From Psychrobacter ciconiae (GTDB taxonomy: Bacteria; Pseudomonadota; Gammaproteobacteria; Pseudomonadales; Moraxellaceae), in assembly GCF_904846055.1 (NCBI RefSeq), contig NZ_CAJGYV010000001.1, positions 1,054,001-1,118,000 on the forward strand: 64,000 nt of DNA. Reading direction: 5' to 3'. Below the pieces are notes generated by a model. The model did not search any database and had not been told where the DNA came from. It was given only the letters and a program-made list of their open reading frames with translations. Below are positions 18,726 to 27,931 of this stretch, piece after piece. A program made the position numbers and the translations under genes. Every line of letters starts with the position of its first letter. The first letter of the stretch is position 1.

Positions 18726-20306
18726 TTAAACGGCGGGGCGGCTTATGTGCTGGCGCTGACTTAAAGCGGCTTTGAGCACGGCACTGTCATCAAAATCGTG
18801 GCGGATGCCGTTGATTTCTTGATAAGTTTCGTGACCTTTTCCAGCGATGACGACGATGTCATGCGCCCCTGCTTGCGAGACAACCCAATCAATAGCAGCT
18901 TTTCGGCTGGGCTCTATTCGCGCTTTTGCCAGTTGCTCGGTGTTTAATCCAGCTTGCATGTCGGCTAAAATTTGAAGCGGGTCTTCTGAGCGCGGATTAT
19001 CTGAGGTCATCACCACGCGGTCAGCCACTAAAAGCCCTGCTTTTGCCATCAAAGGTCGCTTGCCACGGTCGCGGTCGCCGCCGCAGCCAAAGACTGCCCA
19101 AAGATTGCCATGACAATGCGCTTTTAAACTGCTCAGCACTTGGGTCAACGCATCCGGCGTGTGTGCGTAATCGACAATAAAGCAGCCCTCATCTGATGGC
19201 ACGCGCTGCATCCGACCCATCGCGCCATGAAGCTTGGGAACAAGGGCTGGTAACTCGTTAAAATCAATGCCTAACGTTGCCAGTGCTGCCATGGCGGCGA
19301 TTAAATTTGCCACATTAAAGCGCCCTAAGAGTGGGCTTTTTACTTGCAAATTGCCAAACGGGCTTTGAATGTCAATGGTCACGCCATCCAAGCTTGGCGC
19401 AATATGGGTGGCGACAAAGGTGGCTTTTGAATGAGGATTTAAGCTAAATGTCCAAACTTCAAGACCGCTTTTTTGCGCGGTCGCGAGCATTAAATCTGCA
19501 AACTCATCATCAAGATTGATGATGCCGTGGGTTAAACTTGGAAAATAGTTTGTATCAAAAAGTCGCGCTTTGGCAGCCGCGTACTCTGCCATCGTGGCAT
19601 GATAATCTAAATGATCGCGGCTTAAGTTGGTAAAAATGGCGGTGCGGATCGGCGCGCCTTGTAATCGCCATTGGTCAAGACCGTGCGAGCTTGCTTCAAG
19701 CGCCAAAACATCGACACCCTCAGACCCCATTTGATACAAAAACTGCTGAACCTGCGCCGCATCGCCTGTGGTATGACTTGCCTGAACCAGATGATTGAGC
19801 CTGCCGTTTCCTGCCGTTCCCATGACCGCGCTGCTTTTCCCTGTCAAATCGCTCAGCTGAGCGACCAGCTGACTGATCGTTGTTTTGCCATTGGTTCCGG
19901 TAACGGCTATGATGGTTGGCAAGGTTTGCGGCTGCTTAAACTGTAAGACCGCTTGAATTAAGCTGCCTAACATACGACGAATTTTTGGCACAAAAATAAC
20001 GGGACAAGCTTGGTTTTCTAAACTGACCGCGCCAAGCTCAATTTCAGATAAAATGAATGCGGCATTTTTGGCGGCACTTTGCAGATACGCGGCGCTTTTA
20101 GCCATGTCGTTTGATTGGCTTTTTAATAAGACAAATACCGCATTTTTACCAACCTTTCGGCTATCAAGCTCAATATTAAAAAAAGGAATGTCTTTAACAG
20201 CCGACCAACCCTCATCTTTTAACTGTGTCAGCAAACACTGTGCTTTTTTTGGCGCAAGTGTTGGTAACAGCTGCTGCAACGTAACAGAACAATCGGTTGG
20301 CGACAT
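18726..20306 (-). CDS. murE: UDP-MurNAc-L-Ala-D-Glu meso-diaminopimelate ligase
   Basis: Adds the third amino acid of the peptidoglycan stem. The 526 residues carry the ATP loop TGTNGKTT (136-143). The C-terminal motif DNPRSEDP selects meso-diaminopimelate rather than lysine, so the wall is of the usual Gram-negative type. It is slightly longer than typical (about 490-500) because of an extended N-terminus. It is in the minus-strand cluster, 29 bp from both ftsI and murF. Confidence 0.96.
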   Translation of the reverse strand: MSPTDCSVTLQQLLPTLAPKKAQCLLTQLKDEGWSAVKDIPFFNIELDSRKVGKNAVFVLLKSQSNDMAKSAAYLQSAAKNAAFILSEIELGAVSLENQACPVIFVPKIRRMLGSLIQAVLQFKQPQTLPTIIAVTGTNGKTTISQLVAQLSDLTGKSSAVMGTAGNGRLNHLVQASHTTGDAAQVQQFLYQMGSEGVDVLALEASSHGLDQWRLQGAPIRTAIFTNLSRDHLDYHATMAEYAAAKARLFDTNYFPSLTHGIINLDDEFADLMLATAQKSGLEVWTFSLNPHSKATFVATHIAPSLDGVTIDIQSPFGNLQVKSPLLGRFNVANLIAAMAALATLGIDFNELPALVPKLHGAMGRMQRVPSDEGCFIVDYAHTPDALTQVLSSLKAHCHGNLWAVFGCGGDRDRGKRPLMAKAGLLVADRVVMTSDNPRSEDPLQILADMQAGLNTEQLAKARIEPSRKAAIDWVVSQAGAHDIVVIAGKGHETYQEINGIRHDFDDSAVLKAALSQRQHISRPAV

Positions 20307-20335
20307 AAATACTTCCTAATAAGCTAATAACAAGG

Positions 20336-22576
20336 TTATTCTTCGGTTGGCGCTTTCATCGTTAACGGCTTATCAAGTGGCACGCTATAAAGACGCAGCG
20401 CCTCTTTCATGACGTTATGAAATACTGGTGCTGAGGTCAGTCCGGCATAAAACTGCTCGCGTGGGTCTTCGACCAAAACCACACCAACAAGCCTTGGATT
20501 GGACGCGGGCACAATCCCTGCAAACACGTTGCGATACTGATCGGTATAATAGCCGCCTTCAGGATTGATGCGCCGTGACGTTCCTGTTTTACCAGCAACG
20601 CGGTAACCATCAATCGCCGCTGCCGTTGCCGTCCCGCCCGGAACGGTGACCGACTCAAGCATCTGCACAATCGCCATAGCTTGATCGTGCGCCATGATAC
20701 GCTTGGCAGGCGCGGGCGTGTCGTCTTTTACGATGCTGAGCGGATGCATGACTCCGCCTGCCCCAAGGGCGGCGTAAGATTGCGCAATTTGAGCCAGCGT
20801 CACTTGCAAGCCATAGCCGTAGCTTAACGTTGCTCTTCGGGCGATTTCTTTTTCCTTAGGGGTTGCCACCATTCCGGCGCTTTCCCCTGGAAACTGTAAC
20901 GGCGTTTTTGCGCCAAAACCAAACTGCCTTTGCATCTTGGTGATGCCATCAGGGGGCAACGACAACGCGATTTTGGTGGAAGCCACGTTACTTGATTTTT
21001 GTAGCAAGGTGGCAAGGTTAATGATGCCCAAATTATTGTGGTCGCGAATGGTGTAGCCTGGAACACGGATGGAGCCGGGGTTAGTATCAATGAGCGATTG
21101 GGCAGTATATTTGCCAGAATCCAGCGCTGCGGCAACGGTAAACGGCTTCATCACTGAGCCGGGCTCAAAAACATCAAGAAGGGCGCGGTTACGCTGGTTT
21201 TCGTCGGTCATCTCGTTTAGATTGTTGGAGTTAAATGACGGCCACGTGGACAGCGCCAGCACCTCACCGTTTTGCACATCGACAATCATTCCCGTCGTCC
21301 AGCGCGCTTTTTGCACTCGACCGGCTTTTTCAAGCTCTTTATAAAGTAGGTACTGCAACCGCGAATCAATCGTTAGCACGACATTTTTGCCCGGAACTTC
21401 AGGCTTAATTTGTTTTAATTCTTTAAGACTATTTTGTTTGGCATCTTTTAGTACCAAGACTTTGCCATCTTCACCAGCAAGCACTTGTTCAAACTGGCGC
21501 TCAATTCCCGCCCGACCCTCATAGCCCCCATCGGCATCGCTCGAATTTTGCCCCATAAAGCCTAATAACTGGGCGTTTGGCTGTGGCTGCGGATAATAGC
21601 GCTGAAAAAATACCTTTTCATTGACACCAACAAAGTCTATCGCGCTCACGCTCTGGGCAATTTCTGGGGCGACTTTATTTAATAATGGCAAGTAATGCGA
21701 CCCTGCGCCCGATGGTAGTGCCGCTTTAACTGCTTCAGGGTCGCTCACATCAACATTGGGATCAATGCCAACCGCTTTTTGCAAATTGGCAACTGGAAAT
21801 CCTGATGCCGCCGCCAAACGATTTAAATCCATTTTATCCAAGCGCTTTTGCATCCGCTCTTGCATTTTAGGCTTATCAGGGTTGTCAGCAATGATGCGCT
21901 TAAGCTCGTAATATTCACGGGCATAATCATAAGGACTAAAGGACACGGTAGCTAAAGGCGCACTGACGGCAAGCGGTAAGTTGTTGCGATCGGTAATCAT
22001 ACCGCGATAAGAGTGCTGCGAGCGCACACTGGTGATGAGCTGATCGCCTTTTTCTTGATAAAACTTGGCGTTGGCAACTTGTAGATGATACGCGCGACCC
22101 ACCAGCCCAAGCAGGACACAAGCGGCTAAAAACCAAATACTAAAAAACCGGTTTTTATCACTGTCAAGGCTGCCGCGTCTGGATGCTCCTGATGGTCTGC
22201 TGAATACTGGCTTATTTCGGTCACGATTTTTAACGCTGATATAAGCGCCTTGTAGTTTTTTCTTATCTTGTTTAGTAAAGCGATGCGATACTTTGCTTGA
22301 GCGCGCATTGGTTTTGCGGCGAGCTTGAGAGATGGTGGCTTTTTTATTGGAGGTTTTCGGCGCTTTTTTAGTTTTCACTGGCGATTTTTTGGAGGCTTTT
22401 GAGGTTGCAGCCTTTACGTTGCCTGAAGTGACCGACTTTGTCCCTTGACTGGTTTGGGCAGACTCCGATCGCGGCGCGGCTGGCTGCGGGCGGCTACTTT
22501 TAGGATTGGTCGCCACCCCTGCTTTTTTTAGTCCAGATTTGGATTTGCTGTCTTTGTCGGCAGGTTTGTTGCTCAT
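20336..22576 (-). CDS. ftsI: Septal transpeptidase PBP3 with a long basic N-terminal extension
   Basis: The divisome transpeptidase that crosslinks septal peptidoglycan and is the target of several beta-lactams. The transmembrane anchor is at about 144-162, followed by the dimerisation/pedestal domain. The penicillin-binding domain carries the active-site S474-V-M-K477, SSN at 528-530 and KTG at 663-665. The 746 residues are about 140-160 more than usual. The excess is a Lys/Ser/Pro/Ala-rich, probably disordered segment (1-140) before the anchor, which would lie in the cytoplasm. The start overlaps the ftsL stop by 4 nt, and no other ATG with good context lies just before the anchor, which supports translation of the extension. 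Confidence 0.95.
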   Translation of the reverse strand: MSNKPADKDSKSKSGLKKAGVATNPKSSRPQPAAPRSESAQTSQGTKSVTSGNVKAATSKASKKSPVKTKKAPKTSNKKATISQARRKTNARSSKVSHRFTKQDKKKLQGAYISVKNRDRNKPVFSRPSGASRRGSLDSDKNRFFSIWFLAACVLLGLVGRAYHLQVANAKFYQEKGDQLITSVRSQHSYRGMITDRNNLPLAVSAPLATVSFSPYDYAREYYELKRIIADNPDKPKMQERMQKRLDKMDLNRLAAASGFPVANLQKAVGIDPNVDVSDPEAVKAALPSGAGSHYLPLLNKVAPEIAQSVSAIDFVGVNEKVFFQRYYPQPQPNAQLLGFMGQNSSDADGGYEGRAGIERQFEQVLAGEDGKVLVLKDAKQNSLKELKQIKPEVPGKNVVLTIDSRLQYLLYKELEKAGRVQKARWTTGMIVDVQNGEVLALSTWPSFNSNNLNEMTDENQRNRALLDVFEPGSVMKPFTVAAALDSGKYTAQSLIDTNPGSIRVPGYTIRDHNNLGIINLATLLQKSSNVASTKIALSLPPDGITKMQRQFGFGAKTPLQFPGESAGMVATPKEKEIARRATLSYGYGLQVTLAQIAQSYAALGAGGVMHPLSIVKDDTPAPAKRIMAHDQAMAIVQMLESVTVPGGTATAAAIDGYRVAGKTGTSRRINPEGGYYTDQYRNVFAGIVPASNPRLVGVVLVEDPREQFYAGLTSAPVFHNVMKEALRLYSVPLDKPLTMKAPTEE

Positions 22577-22962
22577 TGGGCTGCCCCTTGATTATTGGTG
22601 GCAGCCGGCTGAACAATAATTTTATCGCTAAGCGCAGGCGAGAACATGCCAAGCTCGGTGACGGCGCGACTGGCAATTTGCGGGGTTGCGCTAAAGGTCT
22701 GCTGCTCAATAAGTAGGCGCTGGTGCTCGACCTTGAGCATGCGCTCTTGTTTTTTCATGTCCTGCAAGGTTTTGTAATCCTGATGATACTGCTGAGTTTG
22801 TTCTGCGGTGCGAATGCCGCTCCAAACGATAAAGGCGGCAAGTACGAGCATGACGCCCACATAAAGTCGCACCACGTTAAACCGAAAGCCAATCAAACCA
22901 TTGATATCGTTGCCTAAAGTGGTTATCTTTTGCAGGTTTGCTGGTTTGTCCAATCGTGCCAT
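22573..22962 (-). CDS. ftsL: Cell division protein FtsL
   Basis: A 129-residue bitopic protein that joins FtsB and FtsQ to activate FtsWI. It has a short cytoplasmic N-terminus, one helix at about 30-49 (RLYVGVMLVLAAFIVWSG) and a periplasmic coiled coil rich in Gln/Glu/Leu (about 55-95). It is identified mainly by position between rsmH and ftsI and by this topology. It overlaps ftsI by ATGA. Confidence 0.9.
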   Translation of the reverse strand: MARLDKPANLQKITTLGNDINGLIGFRFNVVRLYVGVMLVLAAFIVWSGIRTAEQTQQYHQDYKTLQDMKKQERMLKVEHQRLLIEQQTFSATPQIASRAVTELGMFSPALSDKIIVQPAATNNQGAAQ

Positions 22963-23162
22963 GACGCTCTCGAAAATTTAAAATAGAAAAATACTCAGCA
23001 ATAACCCAAAGCGGCTAAATTGCGCTTAAGACTAGCAGACAATGCTTACAGGAGTTTAACAGTTTGGTCATGTTGCGCGAAACCATCGCCCTTTTTAAAA
23101 CTGATTTTTCACCTGATTTTCATCAAAATTACCGCTTTGCCTAACGATTACCTTTTCTGCTG
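22963..23162. other. 200-bp gap between rsmH and ftsL
   Basis: Within a cluster whose other genes overlap or lie within 30 bp, rsmH and ftsL are 200 bp apart. No gene is visible. The stretch could hold an internal promoter for ftsL onward, but no clear -35/-10 pair was found. Confidence 0.4.
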
Positions 23163-24209
23163 TTAAATGATGCCCGCTTGATATGGCTCATCAGTTCGCG
23201 CCGCAAATCGTAGCCAAGCGCTTCTTGCTCGTGGGTTGTTAGCCAGTTCTGTATGGCTTGCACCAACGCGTTTGGGCTTACTAAAATAGCGCGGTCGTTT
23301 CGGTGGCATCGGCAGCAAGTCATCTTCAGGATACTGACCCTTGCTATGACGGGCAAAAAACTGCTTAATCCTGCGATCCTCTAAAGAGTGAAAGCTAATC
23401 ACTGCAAGGTTGGCATCTGGTTTTAAGACGTTAATCGTTTGCACCAAAAAATCATCGACATCGCCCAATTCATTATTAATAAAAATGCGCATTGCCTGAA
23501 AGCTTTGGGTTGCCGGATGCTTGCCTTTTTGCCAGTTTGGGTGCGCCTGTTTAATCACCTCAGCCAATTTTAATGTGGAGTCAAAACTTTCCATTTGCTT
23601 AATCGCTCGGGCAATCCTACGGCTGTGACGTTCCTCGCCAAACTCATAAAGCACGTTGGCAAGGTCTACTTCATCAACCACCTGCAACCACTCGCCCACC
23701 GACTGACCGCGGCTTGTGTCCATCCGCATATCAACTGCGCCGTCGCGCATAAAGCTAAAGCCGCGGCTGCCATCGTCAAGCTGCGGGGAGGACACGCCCA
23801 AATCCGCCATGATGCCATCGACCTTATCAATGTTAAGCGCCGCCAAACTTTGACCTAAAGTTGCAAAGCTGTTATGGACAACCCTAACGCGGTCATCAGT
23901 TGCCGCCAAGGCGTTTGCCACGGCAATTGCCGCGGGGTCTTTGTCAAAAACAATTAAAGTGGCATCCGCGCTTAATTGCGACAACAGCAATCGGCTGTGA
24001 CCGCCGCGACCAAAGGTGGCATCCACAAAAATGCCCTCGTGCTTTTTTGCTTCGGGCTTTGCCGCGTTCTCTTGCGGCAATTTTTTGACGCCCAAAACCG
24101 CCGCCACCGTCTCGCTCAGCAGCACCGCATCATGAGAAAAGTCTTTAACATCCAAAGCTTGCTTGGCATCCAAATCAGTTAATGTCGCCAAACCGTCTTC
24201 TTTTTGCAT
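23163..24209 (-). CDS. rsmH: 16S rRNA (cytosine-1402-N4)-methyltransferase
   Basis: The SAM-dependent enzyme (formerly MraW) that methylates N4 of C1402 in the ribosomal P site. The 348 residues include FVDATFGRGGHS (motif I, about 61-72), MADLGVSSPQLDD (about 134-146), RGFSF and the late NPRARSA block. It is about 35 residues longer than the E. coli protein, owing to an extended N-terminus and a Lys/Ala-rich insertion near residue 45-58. It is the first gene of the cluster; no mraZ precedes it. It is divergent from gltX. Confidence 0.95.
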   Translation of the reverse strand: MQKEDGLATLTDLDAKQALDVKDFSHDAVLLSETVAAVLGVKKLPQENAAKPEAKKHEGIFVDATFGRGGHSRLLLSQLSADATLIVFDKDPAAIAVANALAATDDRVRVVHNSFATLGQSLAALNIDKVDGIMADLGVSSPQLDDGSRGFSFMRDGAVDMRMDTSRGQSVGEWLQVVDEVDLANVLYEFGEERHSRRIARAIKQMESFDSTLKLAEVIKQAHPNWQKGKHPATQSFQAMRIFINNELGDVDDFLVQTINVLKPDANLAVISFHSLEDRRIKQFFARHSKGQYPEDDLLPMPPKRPRYFSKPKRVGASHTELANNPRARSAWLRFAARTDEPYQAGII

Positions 24210-24386
24210 ATATCAAGCGTCCTTTGGCTAAAAATTTGTCAAATTTACTTCAAAACTTACGCCAAAAGCGCTCAATAATCAGAAGAAAATAAACGAGTTA
24301 GGAATTTTTAGGCGTTATTATCGCAAGCCTACACCGGTAGTCAAGCCACAACTGAGGTTTTTGGCAAAAATATTCGTCATCTTTGC

Positions 24387-24392
24387 TATAAT
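24387..24392 (+). promoter_or_regulatory. Extended -10 promoter for gltX
   Basis: TGC directly followed by TATAAT is an extended -10 element, about 60 bp before the gltX start. No good -35 is seen at normal spacing, which extended -10 promoters tolerate. Confidence 0.55.
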
Positions 24393-24450
24393 AAGGCTAT
24401 TTTAGCGCATTTTTCGACCTGATTTTGTCCTTTTCATTGTTGAGACTGTT

Positions 24451-25968
24451 ATGACCCAAGCTGCTGCTACCAAGCGCCCTGTTCGCACCCGAATTGCCCC
24501 CTCCCCCACCGGATTTCCGCACGTCGGAACCGCTTATATTGCTCTGTTTAACTTGGCTTTTGCCAAAGCTCACGGCGGCAAGTTTATTTTGCGGATTGAG
24601 GACACCGACCAAACCCGCTCCACCGAGCAGTCCGAGCAGATGATTTTGGATGCCCTGCGCTGGGTGGGATTGGATTGGGACGAAGGTCCTGACGTTGGCG
24701 GTGAGCATGCGCCGTATCGCCAAAGCGAGCGCAGTGAGATTTATAAAAAGTACGCCGAGCAATTATTGGACGCCGGTCACGCCTTTCGCTGCTTTTGCAC
24801 GCCCGAGGAATTGGACGCCATGCGCGCCGCGCAAATGGCAAACGGCGAGACCCCGCGTTATGACGGTCGTTACGCCAATTTGAGCCGTGAAGAGTCGGAC
24901 AAAAAAGTGGCTGAAGGCACACCGTTTGTTATCCGAATGCGCGTTCCGACCGAAGGCGTTTGCCAAATTCATGACATGCTTCGCGGCGTCGTTGAAATCC
25001 CGTGGTCGCAAGTCGATATGCAAGTGCTGCTCAAAGCCGATGGCATGCCAACTTACCATTTAGCCAACGTCGTTGATGACCATTTGATGCAAATCAGCCA
25101 CGTGCTTCGCGGTGAAGAATGGCTGAATTCCGCGCCCAAGCATCAGCTGCTTTATGACTATTTTGGTTGGGAAATGCCAACCCTTTGTCACATGCCGCTG
25201 TTGCGAAACCCTGACAAATCCAAACTGTCGAAACGCAAAAATCCAACTTCCATCACCTACTACCGCGATGCCGGTGTGTTGCCTGAAGCGCTGTTAAACT
25301 ATTTGGGCAGAATGGGCTACTCGTTGCCTAATGATGCCGAAAAATTCACCTTGGATGAGATGATTACAAGCTTTGACATTCAGCGCGTCTCCCTTGGCGG
25401 CCCTATTTTTGACATTGAAAAACTCTATTGGCTCAATGCTGAATGGCTGCGAGCGCTTACCCCAAGCGAACTTAAAGAAAAAATCCTCGCTTGGGCAAAT
25501 GACAGCGACAAATTAACCGCCATTGCCGCCGCCATTCAACCACGAATTGAGCTGCTATCGGACGCAGTCAACTGGGGCGGCTTTTATTTTCAAAATCTGC
25601 CTGCCATCACCGCTGATGACTTTGCGCACAAATCGCTAACCCCCGAGCAAATCATCGAGATTTTGCAATTGGCGCTTTGGCAGCTTGAAGTGTTGCCCGT
25701 TTGGAGTGAGGACAATATTTTTGCAGTGATGAAAGGCTTATCAGGCGCCCTTGATATTAAGCTTCGCGACTTTATGGCGCCATTTTTTGTGGCAATTGCT
25801 GGCAGCACCGCCTCAACGCCGGTGATGAACTCCATGGCAATCATTGGCGCGGATATGACCTTGAACCGCTTGCGCCATGCCATTGAAATTTTGGGCGGTC
25901 TTGGCAAGAAAAAACTTAAAAAACTGGAAAAACAAGCGGCAGAGCTGCCAGATTTTTTAGCTAAATAA
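24451..25968 (+). CDS. gltX: Glutamyl-tRNA synthetase
   Basis: Charges tRNA-Glu with glutamate, also feeding tetrapyrrole synthesis. The 505 residues are a class I synthetase. The HIGH signature region is [13 protein letters not shown] (about 18-30), with V in place of the usual I, followed by [13 protein letters not shown]. The KMSKS loop is SKLSKRK at about 253-259. The C-terminal helical anticodon-binding domain is present. About 145 bp downstream comes a tRNA pair including tRNA-Glu, the enzyme's own substrate. Confidence 0.96.
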   Translation: MTQAAATKRPVRTRIAPSPTGFPHVGTAYIALFNLAFAKAHGGKFILRIEDTDQTRSTEQSEQMILDALRWVGLDWDEGPDVGGEHAPYRQSERSEIYKKYAEQLLDAGHAFRCFCTPEELDAMRAAQMANGETPRYDGRYANLSREESDKKVAEGTPFVIRMRVPTEGVCQIHDMLRGVVEIPWSQVDMQVLLKADGMPTYHLANVVDDHLMQISHVLRGEEWLNSAPKHQLLYDYFGWEMPTLCHMPLLRNPDKSKLSKRKNPTSITYYRDAGVLPEALLNYLGRMGYSLPNDAEKFTLDEMITSFDIQRVSLGGPIFDIEKLYWLNAEWLRALTPSELKEKILAWANDSDKLTAIAAAIQPRIELLSDAVNWGGFYFQNLPAITADDFAHKSLTPEQIIEILQLALWQLEVLPVWSEDNIFAVMKGLSGALDIKLRDFMAPFFVAIAGSTASTPVMNSMAIIGADMTLNRLRHAIEILGGLGKKKLKKLEKQAAELPDFLAK

Positions 25969-26065
25969 ATTTAGTAAAATCAAAATGTTAGCCTAGCGCT
26001 AATTTAATAAGAATAAATTTTTATTAAATTAGCGCTATTTTTTTCACTTTTTTTAAAATAAAGTG

Positions 26066-26094
26066 TTGACAACCCGTCAGGCTTTCCCTAAAAT
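26066..26094 (+). promoter_or_regulatory. Sigma-70 promoter of the tRNA-Ala/tRNA-Glu operon
   Basis: A consensus TTGACA (26066-26071) is followed after exactly 17 bp by TAAAAT (26089-26094). Transcription would start near 26101, about 12 nt before the tRNA-Ala. Confidence 0.85.
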
Positions 26095-26112
26095 ACGCAT
26101 CACTCTTAGCGA

Positions 26113-26188
26113 GGGGCTATAGCTCAGTTGGTAGAGCACTTGCATGGCATGCAAGGGGTCAACGGTTCGACTCCGTTTAGCTCCACCA
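26113..26188 (+). tRNA. tRNA-Ala (anticodon GGC)
   Basis: A complete 76-nt cloverleaf with an encoded CCA. Acceptor GGGGCTA pairs with TAGCTCC. The D-arm has AGTTGGTAGA. Anticodon stem CTTGC/GCAAG holds the loop ATGGCAT, which reads anticodon GGC (alanine, codons GCC/GCU). The T-loop is TTCGACT. Confidence 0.97.
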
Positions 26189-26294
26189 CGCTAGTTATGA
26201 TAAATAACTGGTTTGCTAAGATTCAGTATCAGCACCTAGGCAAGCTTGAAAAAGCAACTGATATTGATCGATATAGTAATATATCACTCTTTGC

Positions 26295-26370
26295 GTCCCC
26301 ATCGTCTAGAGGCCTAGGACATCGCCCTTTCACGGCGGTAACCGGGGTTCGAATCCCCGTGGGGACGCCA
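26295..26370 (+). tRNA. tRNA-Glu (anticodon TTC)
   Basis: A complete 76-nt cloverleaf with CCA. Acceptor GTCCCCA pairs with TGGGGAC. The anticodon loop CTTTCAC gives TTC (glutamate). The T-arm CGGGG-TTCGAAT-CCCCG is perfect. It is 106 bp after tRNA-Ala in the same transcript, downstream of gltX. Confidence 0.97.
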
Positions 26371-26420
26371 CTATTTCGGCGTCACTTCAGCAATCAGTAA
26401 GACTGACCGCAACGCCAAAA

Positions 26421-26450
26421 AAGCCCAATCGTCATGATTGGGCTTTTTTT
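26421..26450 (+). terminator. Terminator of the tRNA operon
   Basis: AAGCCCAATC (26421-26430) pairs perfectly with GATTGGGCTT (26436-26445) around 5 nt, then T's. It lies about 50 bp after tRNA-Glu. The following 290 bp up to the next gene are AT-rich and hold no gene. Confidence 0.9.
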
Positions 26451-26744
26451 ATGTCTAATTATTTTTATCACGGATATTTTCCTATTTATTTCTTTATTTC
26501 CCAAGCAGTTTTATTTTACTAAAATTGAAACTGCCAACACAAGATTACAAAGCTCTGATTTGGTGACACATTTTTACACGGCTAAACACAATGCTTGTGA
26601 TTCTCAACGCAATAGTGTTATTAAATTTTTCTTAACTGTCTTATTCTAATAGTTATCATAACGTTTAACATTAACTTGCAGTCAAAGTTGTATTCTCATC
26701 AAATTTTTGCATAAATCATAATAAATAACAATAAGGATAAGACG

Positions 26745-27785
26745 ATGTTAACTACTTACTCACCGCAGCGGCGACCTTCATGGCGCGGCGTGCTTGCTGG
26801 TCTTATCATGGGACTGATGGTCGTGATGGCTATGATTGCCCTAGCCTTGGTCTTAAGCTCATTTTTGCCCTTTGATTTAAAAGGTACGAGCATCGCCGCA
26901 GGAATTTATGCAGCCGTTACCGCTGTTGTCAGCGCCTTTGTCGCCGGCTACTACGCGATTAAATATTCGGCGCCTGAAGCTTTATTTGGTGATGGTACCG
27001 ACATCGACCAAAAAGATGCCACGTTAACCGGTATGTTAACTGCTGCTTGTATCGTATTGTTGACGACGTTTTTTACCTTAAGTAGCGCCACCGGTATTTT
27101 GGCAAGCGCGGGTAACGCCGTTGGTGGAACAGTCAGCACCGTTGCCCAAACCGCAGCAGGGGCAGCAACCATTGGCGCGGCAGGTGCAGGAGCGGCGGCG
27201 CAAAATGGTACGGTTCAACAAAAAGCGCAGGAGGTTTACCAAAAAGTTTCAGGAGATATCAGTAAAGAAGACGTTGAAGCCATTGTTGCTAAAAACACGG
27301 ACAATTTAGACCAGCGCCAAGTTGCTGCTGTGGGTAGTGTCTTGCAAGATATTTTTGACAACACCAAAGCGCAGGTCGCCAATATGGACTTTACCGATTT
27401 GGACACGTGGCGTCATATCGATGATTATGCCAAGCAGCGCATGAGCTCGGTCGAAAAAACGCTTGAAGGTCCAGATTTTATCGCTCGACTTCAGCAACAA
27501 GGCTTAAGCCAATCTGAAGCCCTTCAAACGCGTCAGGAAGTGGTTAAATCATTTAAAGAGTATCAAGTGAAAACCGAGCAATATGTTAACGATGCCAAAC
27601 AAACTGCCGAAGAAAAGTTGCAACAAGCTGAAAAAGCGGCTCGTAAAGCAGCGCTGTATACTGGACTGTTTTGGTTAATCAGTACCCTTTTGACCTTTAT
27701 TGCCAGTATTGCTGGGGCGAAAAAAGCGGCTGCTAATTATCGCTTAGATAAGCCGATTGTGACTTGGGGTCATAATACCAAATAA
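26745..27785 (+). CDS. Membrane protein of unknown function with coiled-coil middle
   Basis: A 346-residue protein with a ribosome site AAGGATAA before the ATG. Two N-terminal transmembrane helices (about 14-40 and 46-69) and a third (about 92-115) are followed by a very Ala/Gly-rich stretch (about 120-150). A charged, helical soluble part of about 150 residues comes next, and a C-terminal helix (about 305-328) ends it. The middle (QQRQEV, QYVNDAKQTAEEKLQQAEKAA) suggests a coiled coil. I recognise no family. Flanking terminators mark it as a single-gene unit. Confidence 0.8.
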   Translation: MLTTYSPQRRPSWRGVLAGLIMGLMVVMAMIALALVLSSFLPFDLKGTSIAAGIYAAVTAVVSAFVAGYYAIKYSAPEALFGDGTDIDQKDATLTGMLTAACIVLLTTFFTLSSATGILASAGNAVGGTVSTVAQTAAGAATIGAAGAGAAAQNGTVQQKAQEVYQKVSGDISKEDVEAIVAKNTDNLDQRQVAAVGSVLQDIFDNTKAQVANMDFTDLDTWRHIDDYAKQRMSSVEKTLEGPDFIARLQQQGLSQSEALQTRQEVVKSFKEYQVKTEQYVNDAKQTAEEKLQQAEKAARKAALYTGLFWLISTLLTFIASIAGAKKAAANYRLDKPIVTWGHNTK

Positions 27786-27810
27786 GTGATTTGCTAACAG
27801 TAATAATAAA

Positions 27811-27841
27811 AAAGACTCAGATTTGATTTGGGTCTTTTTTT
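27811..27841 (+). terminator. Terminator of the membrane-protein gene
   Basis: AAAGACTCA pairs with TGGGTCTTT (one T-G pair), followed by T's. Confidence 0.75.
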
Positions 27842-27876
27842 ATGGCAATTTTTAACAGACATTTTTAAAAAACAAT

Positions 27877-27905
27877 AAAAAACCTGACCATTTAGTCAGG
27901 TTTTA
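27877..27905 (-). terminator. Terminator of acnA
   Basis: AACCTGAC (27881-27888) pairs with GTCAGGTT, with A's on the left that become the U tract on the minus strand. Confidence 0.82.
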
Positions 27906-27931
27906 TTTTTATAGCTTATATTTTATTAACT

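Noticed and set aside
26128..26400. A 90-codon plus-strand ORF across the tRNA pair
   Set aside because: It overlaps both tRNA-Ala and tRNA-Glu and has no ribosome site; tRNA genes explain the sequence.
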